Assembly: GCA_902582755.1 (NCBI GenBank)
Contig: CACHSZ010000001.1
Location: 177,774-241,773, forward strand
Origin: an uncultured Alphaproteobacteria bacterium
GTDB lineage: Bacteria > Pseudomonadota > Alphaproteobacteria > HIMB59 > GCA-002718135
DNA: 64,000 nucleotides
Direction: 5' to 3'
The position numbers were made by a program, and so were the translations under genes. The notes under the pieces were generated by a model. That model was not told the origin of the DNA and did not search any database. It saw only the letters and a program-made list of their open reading frames with translations. Shown here piece after piece: positions 29,071 to 39,554 of the stretch. The stretch's first letter is position 1. Each line of letters starts with the position of its first letter.

Positions 29071-30516
29071 ATGCTAAAATTTACAAAAATAAACAAGGAA
29101 AATCCTAGTAAAATATCTGCCAAAGAGAGGGTTAAATCATTTGATGAAATTTATGCTAAATATGCTTCACAAAAGGCAGAAGAACAAGCTTCCAGATGTT
29201 CTCAATGCGGTGTTCCTTTCTGCCAAGTTCATTGTCCTTTACATAATAATATTCCAGATTGGTTAAAACTAACTGCTGAGGATAGAATGCAGGAGGCATT
29301 TGAAATTTCCAGTTCTACAAATAACATGCCTGAAATTTGTGGTCGTATATGTCCCCAGGATCGTTTGTGTGAAGGTAACTGTGTAATTGAACAATCTGGC
29401 CACGGTACTGTTACTATTGGATCGATAGAAAAATATATTACGGATAAAGCTTGGGAAGAAGGTTGGGTTAAAAATATAGAACCAGTTGAAGAAAGAAATC
29501 AAAGCGTTGGAATTATTGGTTCTGGCCCTGCTGGATTAGCTGCAGCAGAAGAACTTCGTAAAAAAGGATTTCAAGTTACAATATATGATCGCTACGATAG
29601 ACCAGGAGGTCTTTTAATTTATGGTATCCCAAATTTTAAACTAGAAAAAGATATTGTTATAAGAAGAACAAATCGACTTAAAGAAAGTGGAATTAAGTTT
29701 GAATTAAACTGCGATATTGGCAAAGACATTACTTTTGAAGATATTAAAAATAAGCATGATGCAGTTCTTATAGCAACTGGGGTTTACAAATTTAGAGAAA
29801 TAAATCTAAATACATCCAATTTTAATAATGTTGTACCAGCTTTAGATTTCCTAATAGCAAGTAACAAAACTGGTTTAAAAGATAAAGTTGAAGATTTCAC
29901 AAATGGAAGATTAAACGCAAATGGAAAAAATGTAGTTGTCATTGGTGGTGGTGATACCGCTATGGATTGCGTTAGAACGGCTGTAAGACAAGGAGCTAAA
30001 TCTGTTAAGTGTCTTTACAGACGTGATAAGACAAACATGCCTGGTTCACAAAGAGAAGTTCAAAATGCAATAGAAGAGGGAGTTGATTTTCAATGGTTAA
30101 CTTTACCAACTGAATATTCGGGAAACGGGTCATTGAAAAATGTCAGAACCGTTTTAATGCAACTTGGAGAACCAGATGAGTCAGGTAGAAGGAAGCCAGA
30201 GCCTAAAGAAGGTACGGAAAAAGACCTAGATGTTGATTTAGCTATTGAAGCTTTAGGTTTTGAACCTGAAAATTTACCTAAGCTTTTTGATTATAATGAC
30301 CTGACAGTTACAAGATGGGGTACACTTAAAATTAATTATAAAAATATGATGACATCAATTGATGGAGTATTTGCTGCTGGAGATATAGTTCGCGGTGCAA
30401 GTTTAGTTGTTTGGGGAATCAAAGATGGTCGTGATGCAGCAAAAAATATTAATGAATATTTAGAAAACAATTTTTCCGATCAAAAGAATATAAATAAGAA
30501 AGTGGTAAATGCCTAA
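29071..30516 (+). CDS. gltD: Glutamate synthase (NADPH) small subunit
   Basis: 481 residues. An N-terminal cysteine-rich region (CSQCGVPFCQVHCP, CGRICPQDRLCEGNC) binds two 4Fe-4S clusters, then two nucleotide-binding folds follow: FAD site IIGSGPAGLAAAEEL and NADPH site VVVIGGGDTAMDCV. It passes electrons from NADPH to GltB. It overlaps gltB by eight bases. It is preceded by a 118-base gap with a weak TAGTAC/GTACTA hairpin (28968-28986) and AT-rich sequence with no convincing promoter. In marine streamlined cells GS-GOGAT is the main ammonium route. Confidence 0.97.
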   Translation: MLKFTKINKENPSKISAKERVKSFDEIYAKYASQKAEEQASRCSQCGVPFCQVHCPLHNNIPDWLKLTAEDRMQEAFEISSSTNNMPEICGRICPQDRLCEGNCVIEQSGHGTVTIGSIEKYITDKAWEEGWVKNIEPVEERNQSVGIIGSGPAGLAAAEELRKKGFQVTIYDRYDRPGGLLIYGIPNFKLEKDIVIRRTNRLKESGIKFELNCDIGKDITFEDIKNKHDAVLIATGVYKFREINLNTSNFNNVVPALDFLIASNKTGLKDKVEDFTNGRLNANGKNVVVIGGGDTAMDCVRTAVRQGAKSVKCLYRRDKTNMPGSQREVQNAIEEGVDFQWLTLPTEYSGNGSLKNVRTVLMQLGEPDESGRRKPEPKEGTEKDLDVDLAIEALGFEPENLPKLFDYNDLTVTRWGTLKINYKNMMTSIDGVFAAGDIVRGASLVVWGIKDGRDAAKNINEYLENNFSDQKNINKKVVNA

Positions 30517-33500
30517 TCACTTTATTGAAAAGTATAAAAAGGATAAAAAATTCTTAGAAGAAAATCATGTTTATAATGAACAAGATGAACATTCATCATG
30601 TGGTGTTGGATTAATAGCATCTTTAGATGGATCTGAGACAAGAGAAATAGTCGAGTTAGGAGTTCAAGCTTTAAGAGTTTTGTATCACAGGGGAGCAGTT
30701 GATGCTGATGGTAAAACAGGTGATGGTGCAGGAATACAGTTATCTATACCAAAGAATTTTTTTACTCAACAAATAGAAAGAACTGGTCACACCCCTAATG
30801 ATTTCCCTTTTGGGGTTGGTATGATTTTTTTACCACGTACAGATTTTGCCGCTCAAGAAAACGCTCGTACAATTGTTGAATCTGAAATAATTAAAGAAGG
30901 TTTGAAAATATATGGTTGGAGACATGTTCCAATTAATTCATCGATTATTGGTGATAAAGCAAAAGCAACAAGGCCTGAAATAGAACAAATACTAATTTGT
31001 AATGAAGAACTAGAAGATGAAAAGCAATTTGATAATAAACTTTATATAATTAGAAAAAGAATAGAAAAAGAAATTAGAAATCAAAATATTTCTGACTTTT
31101 ATATTTGTTCACTATCTTGTCAGTCCATTGTTTATAAAGGTATGTTTCTAGCAGAACAACTTTCCAATTTTTATCCAGATATACAAAATGAAAATTTTAT
31201 TTCTAGGTATGCGGTTTATCACCAGCGTTATTCAACAAATACATTTCCTACATGGTCTTTAGCACAGCCTTTTAGAGTGATTGCTCATAATGGTGAAATA
31301 AATACACTAAAAGGTAATAAAAATTGGATGGCTGCTCATGAGCCAAGAATGGAACATATAAATTTTGGCAATAATGTTGATGATTTAAAACCTATTATTG
31401 ATGCTAAAGCATCTGACTCTGCTGCATTGGATTCAACAATAGAGTTATTAGTTAAAGCTAATCGGTCTTTACCTATGGCTAAAATAATAACAATTCCAGA
31501 GGCTTGGTCCCACAGAAGAGATTTTCCAAAAAAAATAAAAGATTTATACGCTTATGGTGGAGCAGTTATGGAGCCATGGGATGGTCCAGCAGCAATATGT
31601 GGTGCGTACGGTGATTGGGCTATTGCTGGAATGGACAGAAATGGCCTTAGACCTATAAGATATACACTTACAAAAAATCTTCTTATTGCGGGTTCTGAAA
31701 CTGGAATGGTTGATATTAAAGAAAATGAAATAGTAAAAAGAGGTAGGGTAGGACCAGGTCAATTAATAGCAGTCAACTTTAAAGAGAAAAAATTTTTTAA
31801 AGATCATGAGATAAAAAAGTATTTAGCAGAAACTAAACCATTTGGTGATTGGACTAAAAAAATTACGTATATTGATAAACTTGTTCAATCTGTTGATGAG
31901 GAATTTAGAGATTTAGACTCTGGAGATCTACGAAAAAGAATGGCATGCTTTGCCTGGTCAGTAGAAGACATCGAATTAATACTTCATCCGATGATTGCCG
32001 AAAAAAAAGAAGCAACAGGATCCATGGGAGATGACACTCCACTAGCTGTGCTCTCAAATAAATATAGAGGACTCCATCACTTTTTTAGACAAAATTTTAG
32101 TCAAGTTACAAATCCACCAATTGATTCATTAAGAGAAAGAGTTGTTATGAGTCTCCGAACTAGAATTGGAAACTTAAGTAATATTCTTGACGAAGATGAA
32201 GATCAATGCGATCATTTACAATTGAACTCCCCTGTTCTTTCAATTGAGCAATTCAAATCTATGCGTAGATATATGAAAGATACCGTGAAGATCATTGACA
32301 CTACAATGGATAAAACAAATCTTGAAAATAATTTTGAGATAGAAATTTCAAGAATAAACCGAGAAGCAGAACAAGCTGTTAGAGAAGGGTATGTTCATAT
32401 AATTTTAAGTGACAAAGAAATGTCTAAAACAAGAATAGCTCTTCCTATGATATTAGTTACAAGTTCTGTTCATCATCATTTAATTAAACAAAATCTTCGA
32501 ACTTTTATTTCCTTAAATGTTCAATCTGCAGAATGTTTAGATGTACAATATTTCGCTGTGCTTATCGGAGTAGGCGCAACAAGTGTGAATGCGTATATGG
32601 CACAACAAGCGATAGCGGAAAGACATAAAAAGGGATTATTTAAAGATCTGTCATACGAAGAATGTGTAGAAAGATTCATTAATTCTATAAATAATGGTTT
32701 GCTTAAGACTATGAGTAAGATGGGAATATCAGTGATTAATTCATATCGAGGTGGTTGTAATTTTGAAGCTATTGGCCTTAGTAGAAATTTAATGAGTAAA
32801 TATTTCCCTTCTATGAGTTCTAAAATATCTGGTATTGGAATCAGTGGTATTGAAAGAAGATCAAGATTAGCTCACGATAATGCTTATGAAGAAAGTGTTA
32901 TTACGCTGCCGATTGGAGGAAACTATCGCTATAGATTTGGTGGTGAAAAACATGCTTTTGAAGCAAGATCAATTCATATGCTTCAAACTGCAGTAACTTC
33001 TAATAATTATTCCTTATTTAAAAAATATTCTTCAATAATTGATCAAATGGATCCTATAAATATTCGTGATCTTTTAGACTTTAAAAAGAATAACGATAAT
33101 AATAATTCAAACACGGTAGAACCTTCTCAAGAAATTAGAAAAAGACTAGTTGCACCAGGGATATCCCTTGGAGCCTTAAGTCCAGAAGCGCACGAAACTC
33201 TTTCTGTAGCAATGAATAGAATAGGAGCTAAATCAGATTCAGGTGAGGGTGGTGAAGATCCAATTAGATTTAAACCCAAGCCAAATGGAGATAACGCATC
33301 ATCAAAAATCAAACAAATTGCAAGTGGACGATTTGGTGTAACAGCGGAGTATTTAAATAATTGTGAAGAAATTGAAATTAAAGTAGCACAAGGTGCAAAA
33401 CCTGGTGAGGGTGGACAATTGCCAGGAGGAAAAGTTACAGAATTAATTGCTAAACTGAGACATTCAACTGAAGGTGTGACGCTTATTAGCCCTCCTCCTC

Positions 33501-35026
33501 ATCATGATATTTATTCTATCGAAGATTTAGCTCAACTGATTTATGATTTGAAACAAATAAATCCAAAAGCCAAAGTATGTGTTAAGTTAGTTGCTCAGTC
33601 AGGTATTGGAACAGTTGCAGCTGGTGTAGCAAAAGCAAAAGCTGATACGATACTCATTTCTGGTCACAATGGTGGAACTGGAGCAAGCCCACAAACAAGC
33701 ATCAAGTATGCAGGACTTCCTTGGGAACTCGGATTAAGTGAAGTACATCAAGTTCTATCTCTAAATAACTTAAGGGATAAAGTTGTTCTTAGAACTGACG
33801 GAGGTTTGAAAACAGGAAAAGATATTGTTATTGCGGCTATGCTTGGGGCAGAAGAATATGGAATTGGAACAGCAAGTTTAGTTGCTATGGGCTGTATCAT
33901 GGTTAGACAATGTCATTCAAATACTTGTCCCGTTGGAGTTTGCTCACAGGATGAAAAACTTAGAGAAAAATTTACGGGAACACCAGAAAAAGTAATTAAT
34001 CTTTTTAGTTTTATTGCTGATGAAGTTAGAGAAATTTTAGGATCACTAGGCTTTTCTTCTCTTGATGAAGTAGTTGGAAGATCTGATCTTTTATATCAAG
34101 TCAGTAGAGGAAGTTCTGATCTTGATGATTTAGATTTAAATCCAATTATTCAAACCATTGATTCATCAGTTGGAGAATTTGATTTAAAGAAAAATACAAT
34201 TAATAAAGTTAACGATAGTCTTGATATTAAAATCATAAAGGATGCTAAGTCTTTCTTTGAAACAGATCAAAAAATTGAACTAAACTATAATATAAAAAAT
34301 ACTGATAGGGCTATTGGTACAAGACTTGCATCAGAAATTACCACTACAAAAGGAATGAGCACTCTTCCCGAGGATTTCTTTACTGTAAATTTTCATGGTT
34401 CTGCTGGGCAATCTTTTGGAGCATGGAGTGTCCAAGGAACTACTCTTAAAGTTTTTGGTGATGCTAACGATTATGTTGCAAAAGGATTATCAGGAGGTAA
34501 AATTGTAATTAAACCAAGTTCATCTTCGCAACTAAAAACAAACAAAAATGTTATTATTGGGAATACTGTCCTATATGGAGCAACACGAGGTAAACTTTTT
34601 GCAGCTGGAACTGCTGGTGATAGATTTGCTGTTAGAAACTCTGGCGCACATGCGGTTATAGAAGGATGTGGTGATAATGGATGTGAATATATGACTGGTG
34701 GAAGCGCAGTCATCCTTGGCGAAGTAGGAAATAATTTTGGAGCTGGAATGACAGGAGGTATGGCATTTGTGTACGATAAAGAAGGAACTCTTCCACTTCG
34801 AATTAATCTTGAAGATATTTTCTATCAACAACAAATGACAAATTATTGGGAAAAAATTTTATGTCAAAAAATTGAAGAACATATCAAGGAAACAAATTCA
34901 ATATACGCAAAAAATTTACTCGAAAATTGGGAAAATGAGAAATTACTATTCTGGCAGATTGTACCAAAAGAAATGATCAATAAATTTGATCAACCTGTAT
35001 CAATTCAAGAAGAAAAATCTGCTTAA
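30509..35026 (+). CDS. gltB: Glutamate synthase (NADPH) large subunit
   Basis: 1505 residues, full length. The amidotransferase nucleophile is Cys31 in HSSCGVGLI, so a 30-residue propeptide is removed. The central and FMN-binding domains follow (GGTGASPQTSIKYAG), with the 3Fe-4S motif CxxxxxCxxxxC in CIMVRQCHSNTCPVGVC, and the C-terminal beta-helix rich in glycine (GGSAVILGEVGNNFGAGMTG). It moves the amide of glutamine to 2-oxoglutarate. The ATG starts inside gltD. Its TAA is shared with the stop of the convergent hydrolase (TTAA). Confidence 0.98.
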   Translation: MPNHFIEKYKKDKKFLEENHVYNEQDEHSSCGVGLIASLDGSETREIVELGVQALRVLYHRGAVDADGKTGDGAGIQLSIPKNFFTQQIERTGHTPNDFPFGVGMIFLPRTDFAAQENARTIVESEIIKEGLKIYGWRHVPINSSIIGDKAKATRPEIEQILICNEELEDEKQFDNKLYIIRKRIEKEIRNQNISDFYICSLSCQSIVYKGMFLAEQLSNFYPDIQNENFISRYAVYHQRYSTNTFPTWSLAQPFRVIAHNGEINTLKGNKNWMAAHEPRMEHINFGNNVDDLKPIIDAKASDSAALDSTIELLVKANRSLPMAKIITIPEAWSHRRDFPKKIKDLYAYGGAVMEPWDGPAAICGAYGDWAIAGMDRNGLRPIRYTLTKNLLIAGSETGMVDIKENEIVKRGRVGPGQLIAVNFKEKKFFKDHEIKKYLAETKPFGDWTKKITYIDKLVQSVDEEFRDLDSGDLRKRMACFAWSVEDIELILHPMIAEKKEATGSMGDDTPLAVLSNKYRGLHHFFRQNFSQVTNPPIDSLRERVVMSLRTRIGNLSNILDEDEDQCDHLQLNSPVLSIEQFKSMRRYMKDTVKIIDTTMDKTNLENNFEIEISRINREAEQAVREGYVHIILSDKEMSKTRIALPMILVTSSVHHHLIKQNLRTFISLNVQSAECLDVQYFAVLIGVGATSVNAYMAQQAIAERHKKGLFKDLSYEECVERFINSINNGLLKTMSKMGISVINSYRGGCNFEAIGLSRNLMSKYFPSMSSKISGIGISGIERRSRLAHDNAYEESVITLPIGGNYRYRFGGEKHAFEARSIHMLQTAVTSNNYSLFKKYSSIIDQMDPINIRDLLDFKKNNDNNNSNTVEPSQEIRKRLVAPGISLGALSPEAHETLSVAMNRIGAKSDSGEGGEDPIRFKPKPNGDNASSKIKQIASGRFGVTAEYLNNCEEIEIKVAQGAKPGEGGQLPGGKVTELIAKLRHSTEGVTLISPPPHHDIYSIEDLAQLIYDLKQINPKAKVCVKLVAQSGIGTVAAGVAKAKADTILISGHNGGTGASPQTSIKYAGLPWELGLSEVHQVLSLNNLRDKVVLRTDGGLKTGKDIVIAAMLGAEEYGIGTASLVAMGCIMVRQCHSNTCPVGVCSQDEKLREKFTGTPEKVINLFSFIADEVREILGSLGFSSLDEVVGRSDLLYQVSRGSSDLDDLDLNPIIQTIDSSVGEFDLKKNTINKVNDSLDIKIIKDAKSFFETDQKIELNYNIKNTDRAIGTRLASEITTTKGMSTLPEDFFTVNFHGSAGQSFGAWSVQGTTLKVFGDANDYVAKGLSGGKIVIKPSSSSQLKTNKNVIIGNTVLYGATRGKLFAAGTAGDRFAVRNSGAHAVIEGCGDNGCEYMTGGSAVILGEVGNNFGAGMTGGMAFVYDKEGTLPLRINLEDIFYQQQMTNYWEKILCQKIEEHIKETNSIYAKNLLENWENEKLLFWQIVPKEMINKFDQPVSIQEEKSA

Positions 35027-35754
35027 TTTTTTATTATTGATTGAATAGAATCATTTATTATTTTTAAATCAAATAGATCAGATAATCGATGATCGCTATT
35101 TTTTAATAATTTAATTTGTATTTGATTTCCTTTAATTTTTTTTACTATTTTTTCTGGAATATCTGGAGTAACAACATTATCTTTTAGGCCTTGTATTAAA
35201 ATTAAAGGCTTATTCCATTTGAATTCTTTATCTAAAATTTTATTTTTTTTACCGTCAACAATATATTTCTTTTTTATAAGATAACTAAACCCATAAGAGG
35301 AATATTTGATAATTCCCCTTTTCTTCATTTCGTGTTTTTTCTTTAAAGGGAGTTTTTTATAAAACTCATCGATATAATCAGGTGCTGCTGCTAGGCCAAT
35401 TAATCCAGCAATTCTTTTTGGTCTTGCTTTGGCAGCTAAAAACATTAACCATCCACCCATGCTACTACCAACAAGTATTTGTGGTCCTTTGGCAATATTA
35501 TCAATGATGTCAATTAAGTCTTTCTTCCAATCTGAAATTGTAAAATCTTCAAATTTTCCATCAGATTTTCCATGACCACGGCATTCAAAACGGATAAACC
35601 GCAATTTATTTTTTCGAGCAAATCTTTCTAAAGACAAAGCTTTTTGTCCACTCATATCTGAGTTAAGGCCATGGATAAAGATGATACCTGGCCCCTTACC
35701 TTTTATTGATTTATAGCGAATTCTTTCTTTTTTCTTATTAATAAAGTAAGGCAT
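35023..35754 (-). CDS. Alpha/beta hydrolase
   Basis: 243 residues with an alpha/beta hydrolase fold. The oxyanion segment IFIHGLNSDMSG, nucleophile elbow VGSSMGGWL, acid in LKDNVVTP and the His in NSDHRLSD form a complete catalytic triad. It has no signal peptide. It resembles the palmitoyl-thioesterase/ABHD10-like hydrolases common in alphaproteobacteria; substrate unknown. Its gene is divergent from the glycosyltransferase at 35785 with only 30 bases between. Confidence 0.85.
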   Translation of the reverse strand: MPYFINKKKERIRYKSIKGKGPGIIFIHGLNSDMSGQKALSLERFARKNKLRFIRFECRGHGKSDGKFEDFTISDWKKDLIDIIDNIAKGPQILVGSSMGGWLMFLAAKARPKRIAGLIGLAAAPDYIDEFYKKLPLKKKHEMKKRGIIKYSSYGFSYLIKKKYIVDGKKNKILDKEFKWNKPLILIQGLKDNVVTPDIPEKIVKKIKGNQIQIKLLKNSDHRLSDLFDLKIINDSIQSIIKN

Positions 35755-35784
35755 ATTTGATACAAATACTTATATTTTAATAAA

Positions 35785-36912
35785 ATGTCATCATTTAATG
35801 TCGCTCAAATTCTTCCCTCTTTAGATTCTGGTGGTGTCGAAAGAGGTACAATTGAAGTTGCAAATTATTTATCTGAATTAAATTTAAAAAATAATATTAT
35901 TTCAAATGGAGGGCGTTTAATTAAGGAAATTGATAAAAATTATACTGATCATTTTCAATTACCAGTTAACTCAAAAAATTTTTTTATTTATCCATTAATT
36001 GCTAATCAATTAAAAAAATTAATTATTAATCAAAATATTAATCTTGTTCATGTACGATCAAGAGCACCAGCATGGATCTTAAGTTTTATAAAAAATAGAA
36101 ACTTCAAAACAATATCTACATTTCATAATGTATATAGTGGTAATTCTTATTTTAAAAAAATCTATAATAGGCAATTATCCAAAGTTGATCAGATTGTTGC
36201 GATTTCAAATTATGTAAAAAATGAAATTAGTAAAAAATATAATTTGGATTCAAATAAAATTAAAGTGATCAATAGAGGAGTTGATGTTAAATATTTTGAA
36301 AAACCAATTTTAGATTCTCAAATAGAAAATATAATAAATAACTATCAAATTGATACCTCAAAAAATATTATTCTATATCCTGCAAGGCTAACAAACTGGA
36401 AAGGTCAAATTCAGTTTTTAGATATATTTAATAAGATGCAAAATGATAATTTTTTACTTTATTTTGTAGGTGATACAAAAAATCAATCTTATACAGAGAA
36501 ATTACAAAATAAAATTCAAAGTTTTAACCTTAGTCATAAATGTAAGATTATAGGTAATTTACTTAGAGATGATTTGAAAACTTTATATTACCTATCATCA
36601 ATTATTACCTCTTTTCCTTTACAAGCTGAAGGGTTTGGAAGAACTATAAGCGAAGCATTAATAATGAAAAAAAAGATACTGACTTTTAACTATGGTGGTG
36701 TCAAAGATCAGCTTGATAAATTAGATGATATTTATAAAGTAGACCCTCATAAATATAATGAAATAGATATAAAACTTCAAAAAATTATAAAAATAGATAA
36801 AGAAAAATTTTCTAATATTTCTTTAGATAGTAAAGATTACATTTCAAAAACATTTTCAAAATACCAAATGGTACAAAGTTACGTAGACTTATATGAACAG
36901 CAATCAATTTAA
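35785..36912 (+). CDS. Glycosyltransferase family 4 (LPS/exopolysaccharide type)
   Basis: 375 residues, GT-B fold. The N-terminal acceptor loop QILPSLDSGGVERGTIEVA and the donor-binding EGFGRTISEALIMKK (E-x7-E motif) are family 4 hallmarks. Its product is probably an LPS or other envelope glycan, to judge from the two heptosyltransferase-like neighbours. Donor and acceptor sugars cannot be read from the sequence. It overlaps the next gene by 20 bases, so both are made together. Confidence 0.88.
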   Translation: MSSFNVAQILPSLDSGGVERGTIEVANYLSELNLKNNIISNGGRLIKEIDKNYTDHFQLPVNSKNFFIYPLIANQLKKLIINQNINLVHVRSRAPAWILSFIKNRNFKTISTFHNVYSGNSYFKKIYNRQLSKVDQIVAISNYVKNEISKKYNLDSNKIKVINRGVDVKYFEKPILDSQIENIINNYQIDTSKNIILYPARLTNWKGQIQFLDIFNKMQNDNFLLYFVGDTKNQSYTEKLQNKIQSFNLSHKCKIIGNLLRDDLKTLYYLSSIITSFPLQAEGFGRTISEALIMKKKILTFNYGGVKDQLDKLDDIYKVDPHKYNEIDIKLQKIIKIDKEKFSNISLDSKDYISKTFSKYQMVQSYVDLYEQQSI

Positions 36913-37828
36913 CAAAATACTAGTTGTAAAGCATGGATCACTTGGTGATATTGCATTTTCTATACTTGCCATGGCATCAATTAAGCAATTTTTTAGAAAT
37001 GCCACTATTGACCTACTCACTGAAGAAAAATACGTAAATTTTTTAAGCAATTCAAATTATTTTAATTCGATTTTTAAAGATAACAGAAAAGGAATAATAG
37101 ATACACTAAAGGTAATATTAAAAATTAATCAAAATAAATATGATCTTATCATTGATTTACAGAATTCTAAAAGAACAAATAATTATTGGTCATTCTTAAA
37201 ATTTATTTCAAAAGTAAAAGTTAACGGATCTCGTTCTAATTGTGATATTCAATATGTAATTCCTCCTCAAGGCACTGAATCTCCACAACAAGGTTTGTAC
37301 AATCAACTAAAGTTACTTGGAGTAAATGAAATTAATCAAAATGTAGATTGGCTTTCCAAAGATTTTACGTCAATTAATGAAGAAAAAATAATCTTAATGA
37401 TACCTGGTGTTTCTAAATCAGGTAAAGACAAGCAATGGTCACCTGATAAATTTGCAATACTCGCAAGTACTTTAGAAAAAAAAGGATATAATATTTATGT
37501 TATTGGACAAAAATCAGATAAAGAAACAGTAGAAAAGATTAATAATGAATGTAAGAAGGTTATTGATTTAAGCGATAAATCACCTCCTGAAATCATTTAT
37601 ACCGTTGCTAAGAAAAGTAATTTTATAATTAGTAACGATACTGGTCCAGGTCATATAGCAGCTCTAAGTAATTCACCTATTCTTTTTTTAGCCAAAGATA
37701 ATGTTATCTCAAAATCAAACTTGTCTGAATATAAAAATGCTTATACCATTCTTACTGATACAATGGACTCTATTTCAGTAAAACAAGTTTTAGATTTTTT
37801 ACACGATAGTAAATTAATCAATAAATGA
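36893..37828 (+). CDS. Glycosyltransferase family 9 (heptosyltransferase-like)
   Basis: 311 residues, ADP-heptose:LPS heptosyltransferase family. It starts ILVVKHGSLGDIAFSILAM, the KxGxxGD loop, and has the donor site SNDTGPGHIAALSNSP. It probably adds a heptose or related sugar to the LPS core. It overlaps the upstream GT4 by 20 bases and ends in a 15-base tail-to-tail overlap with the next, opposite GT9 gene. Confidence 0.88.
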   Translation: MNSNQFNKILVVKHGSLGDIAFSILAMASIKQFFRNATIDLLTEEKYVNFLSNSNYFNSIFKDNRKGIIDTLKVILKINQNKYDLIIDLQNSKRTNNYWSFLKFISKVKVNGSRSNCDIQYVIPPQGTESPQQGLYNQLKLLGVNEINQNVDWLSKDFTSINEEKIILMIPGVSKSGKDKQWSPDKFAILASTLEKKGYNIYVIGQKSDKETVEKINNECKKVIDLSDKSPPEIIYTVAKKSNFIISNDTGPGHIAALSNSPILFLAKDNVISKSNLSEYKNAYTILTDTMDSISVKQVLDFLHDSKLINK

Positions 37829-38821
37829 AATTAATTCTTTTTCTAAATTTTGGTTGTTAGAAAATAGTTTATTATAATTTTTCTTCCATGGTGCATATTC
37901 TTCTGCAATCATACTTGGAACATTATCTGAATCATAAATAACACAAAGTTTCGCTTCAGACAGTGATGCAATATGTGTGCATCCACATTCAGGTGTAATT
38001 ACATATGTTGAAGAATTTATTATTGATGTCCAATTTTCAAAATTTAATTGATCTAAGATTAAAACATTATTTATACTTTTAAGATTTTCAAACTCTTCAT
38101 TATTAATAATCTCATATTTTTTAAATATTTCATAGAATACATTTTTTGATGTTCCATCAGTTGTCATTACAATATTGATTTTCAATTTTTTAAGATTGTC
38201 TAATAGATTAATAAAGTTTTCTTCTGAAAAATATTTATTTATCCATTTTGAAGATAAATGAATCAGGCATAATTTTTTAGAACTTAATTCTATTTTATTA
38301 AATCTAATTTCATTCTTAATCTCAGCAGTATTATTAAAATTTAATCCATTTTTAGTAACCAACTCCATCATAATTTCTGTTTGATGAATTGGGATTTTTT
38401 TTGAATATCTTATTTGGCGATCGATAATTAAGCAGTGAGTAAAAAAGATTTTACCTAAAATTCTATCAAAAAATTTACTGATGTAATTTTTTTTGTATCG
38501 AGATTTAAAAATTAACAATGACTTTATTTTACTTTTAGAAAAAATTGATATTAATATACTATATATACCAGGACTAAATGTGAAAATATAATCATAATTT
38601 TCATTTCTTAATTTTGAAATTATCTTTAAGACTTTATAAAATTTATTTTGAAGTAAAAAAATTTTGTTAATAGATTTATAGTTTTTACATATTTTTTGAT
38701 TTTTTTTAGAACATACAATATCAATTTTATAATCCTGATTAGCTTCTTTTAGTCCTTGAACAACTGGAAGAGTAAGGATCATATCTCCCATTTTATCGTT
38801 TCTAACAAAACAAATTTTCAT
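37814..38821 (-). CDS. Glycosyltransferase family 9 (heptosyltransferase-like)
   Basis: 335 residues, second GT9 of the locus, on the other strand. The opening ICFVRNDKMGDMILTLPVV and the donor-site ITPECGCTHIASLSEAK mark the family. The middle part is richer in Lys/Ile/Asn than its neighbour and clearly diverged from it, so these are not recent duplicates. Likely LPS core assembly. It is divergent from infC across a 156-base gap. Confidence 0.85.
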   Translation of the reverse strand: MKICFVRNDKMGDMILTLPVVQGLKEANQDYKIDIVCSKKNQKICKNYKSINKIFLLQNKFYKVLKIISKLRNENYDYIFTFSPGIYSILISIFSKSKIKSLLIFKSRYKKNYISKFFDRILGKIFFTHCLIIDRQIRYSKKIPIHQTEIMMELVTKNGLNFNNTAEIKNEIRFNKIELSSKKLCLIHLSSKWINKYFSEENFINLLDNLKKLKINIVMTTDGTSKNVFYEIFKKYEIINNEEFENLKSINNVLILDQLNFENWTSIINSSTYVITPECGCTHIASLSEAKLCVIYDSDNVPSMIAEEYAPWKKNYNKLFSNNQNLEKELISFID

Positions 38822-38872
38822 AAAGTGTATTTAATAACTTAAAAAACAGTTTATATTTTTTAAAATCAGCCC

Positions 38873-38901
38873 TTGAATTTAAATTCATTTGAGATTATAT
38901 C
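38873..38901 (+). promoter_or_regulatory. Weak candidate promoter for infC
   Basis: TTGAAT, 17-base spacer, TATATC, about 77 bases before the presumed infC start. A second option (TTGAGA-16-TATGAC) overlaps it. Both have only moderate hexamers; position in the divergent gap is the main support. Confidence 0.3.
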
Positions 38902-38977
38902 CTAAAAAAATATGACAAAAGACTTAATTTCCTAATATGCTATTAAATAATAGCTTTAACTCAATCCATATATAATT

Positions 38978-39517
38978 TTGGCTGTAAATTTCAAAACAAA
39001 GAAAGATACTGGTCCAAGAATCAATGAGCAGATTACTGCAAGTGAAGTCAGACTAATATCTAGTAGTGGTAAACAAATGGGGATATTAAGTATTCGTGAA
39101 GCTTTAATTCAAGCAGAAGATGAAGGTTTCGATTTAGTTGAAGTGTCTCCAGAAGCTAATCCACCAGTTTGTAAAATTATAGATTATGGTAAATTAAAAT
39201 ATAGAGAGCAAAAAAGTAAGAAAGAAGCAAAAAAGAAACAAAAAACAATTGAAGTCAAAGAGATTAAAATGAGACCTGGAATTGATACTCACGATTATAA
39301 TGTTAAAATTAAAGCACTCTCGAAGTTTATAGGTGGTGGTAATAAAGTTAAAGTATCTATGCGTTTCAGAGGACGAGAAATGGAGCATCAAAATTTAGGC
39401 TTTGATCTTCTAAAAAAACTAACCTCTGAAGTTGAAGAATATGCAAAAGTTGAAGTAGCTCCTAAGTTTGAGGGAAGACAAATAATGATGATACTTGTCC
39501 CTCAAGTTGCTAAATAA
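38978..39517 (+). CDS. infC: Translation initiation factor IF-3
   Basis: 179 residues, two domains joined by a lysine-rich linker (REQKSKKEAKKKQKT). N-terminal GPRINEQITASEVRLI and C-terminal EIKMRPGIDTHDYNVK are IF-3 signatures. No ATG exists near the conserved N-terminus; the track start is TTG at 38978, and an ATT lies one codon upstream. IF-3 itself rejects non-AUG starts, and infC in many bacteria uses a rare start for self-regulation, so this fits. Cluster infC-rpmI-rplT-pheS-pheT is classical. Confidence 0.96.
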   Translation: MAVNFKTKKDTGPRINEQITASEVRLISSSGKQMGILSIREALIQAEDEGFDLVEVSPEANPPVCKIIDYGKLKYREQKSKKEAKKKQKTIEVKEIKMRPGIDTHDYNVKIKALSKFIGGGNKVKVSMRFRGREMEHQNLGFDLLKKLTSEVEEYAKVEVAPKFEGRQIMMILVPQVAK

Positions 39518-39554
39518 TTCTACATATTGCAAAAAACTCAATTTTCAGTATAAG

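Noticed and set aside
33127-33312. Minus-strand ORF inside gltB and about thirty similar short ORFs in the track
   Set aside because: They lie antisense or out of frame within well-identified genes and have no recognisable domain or start signal.
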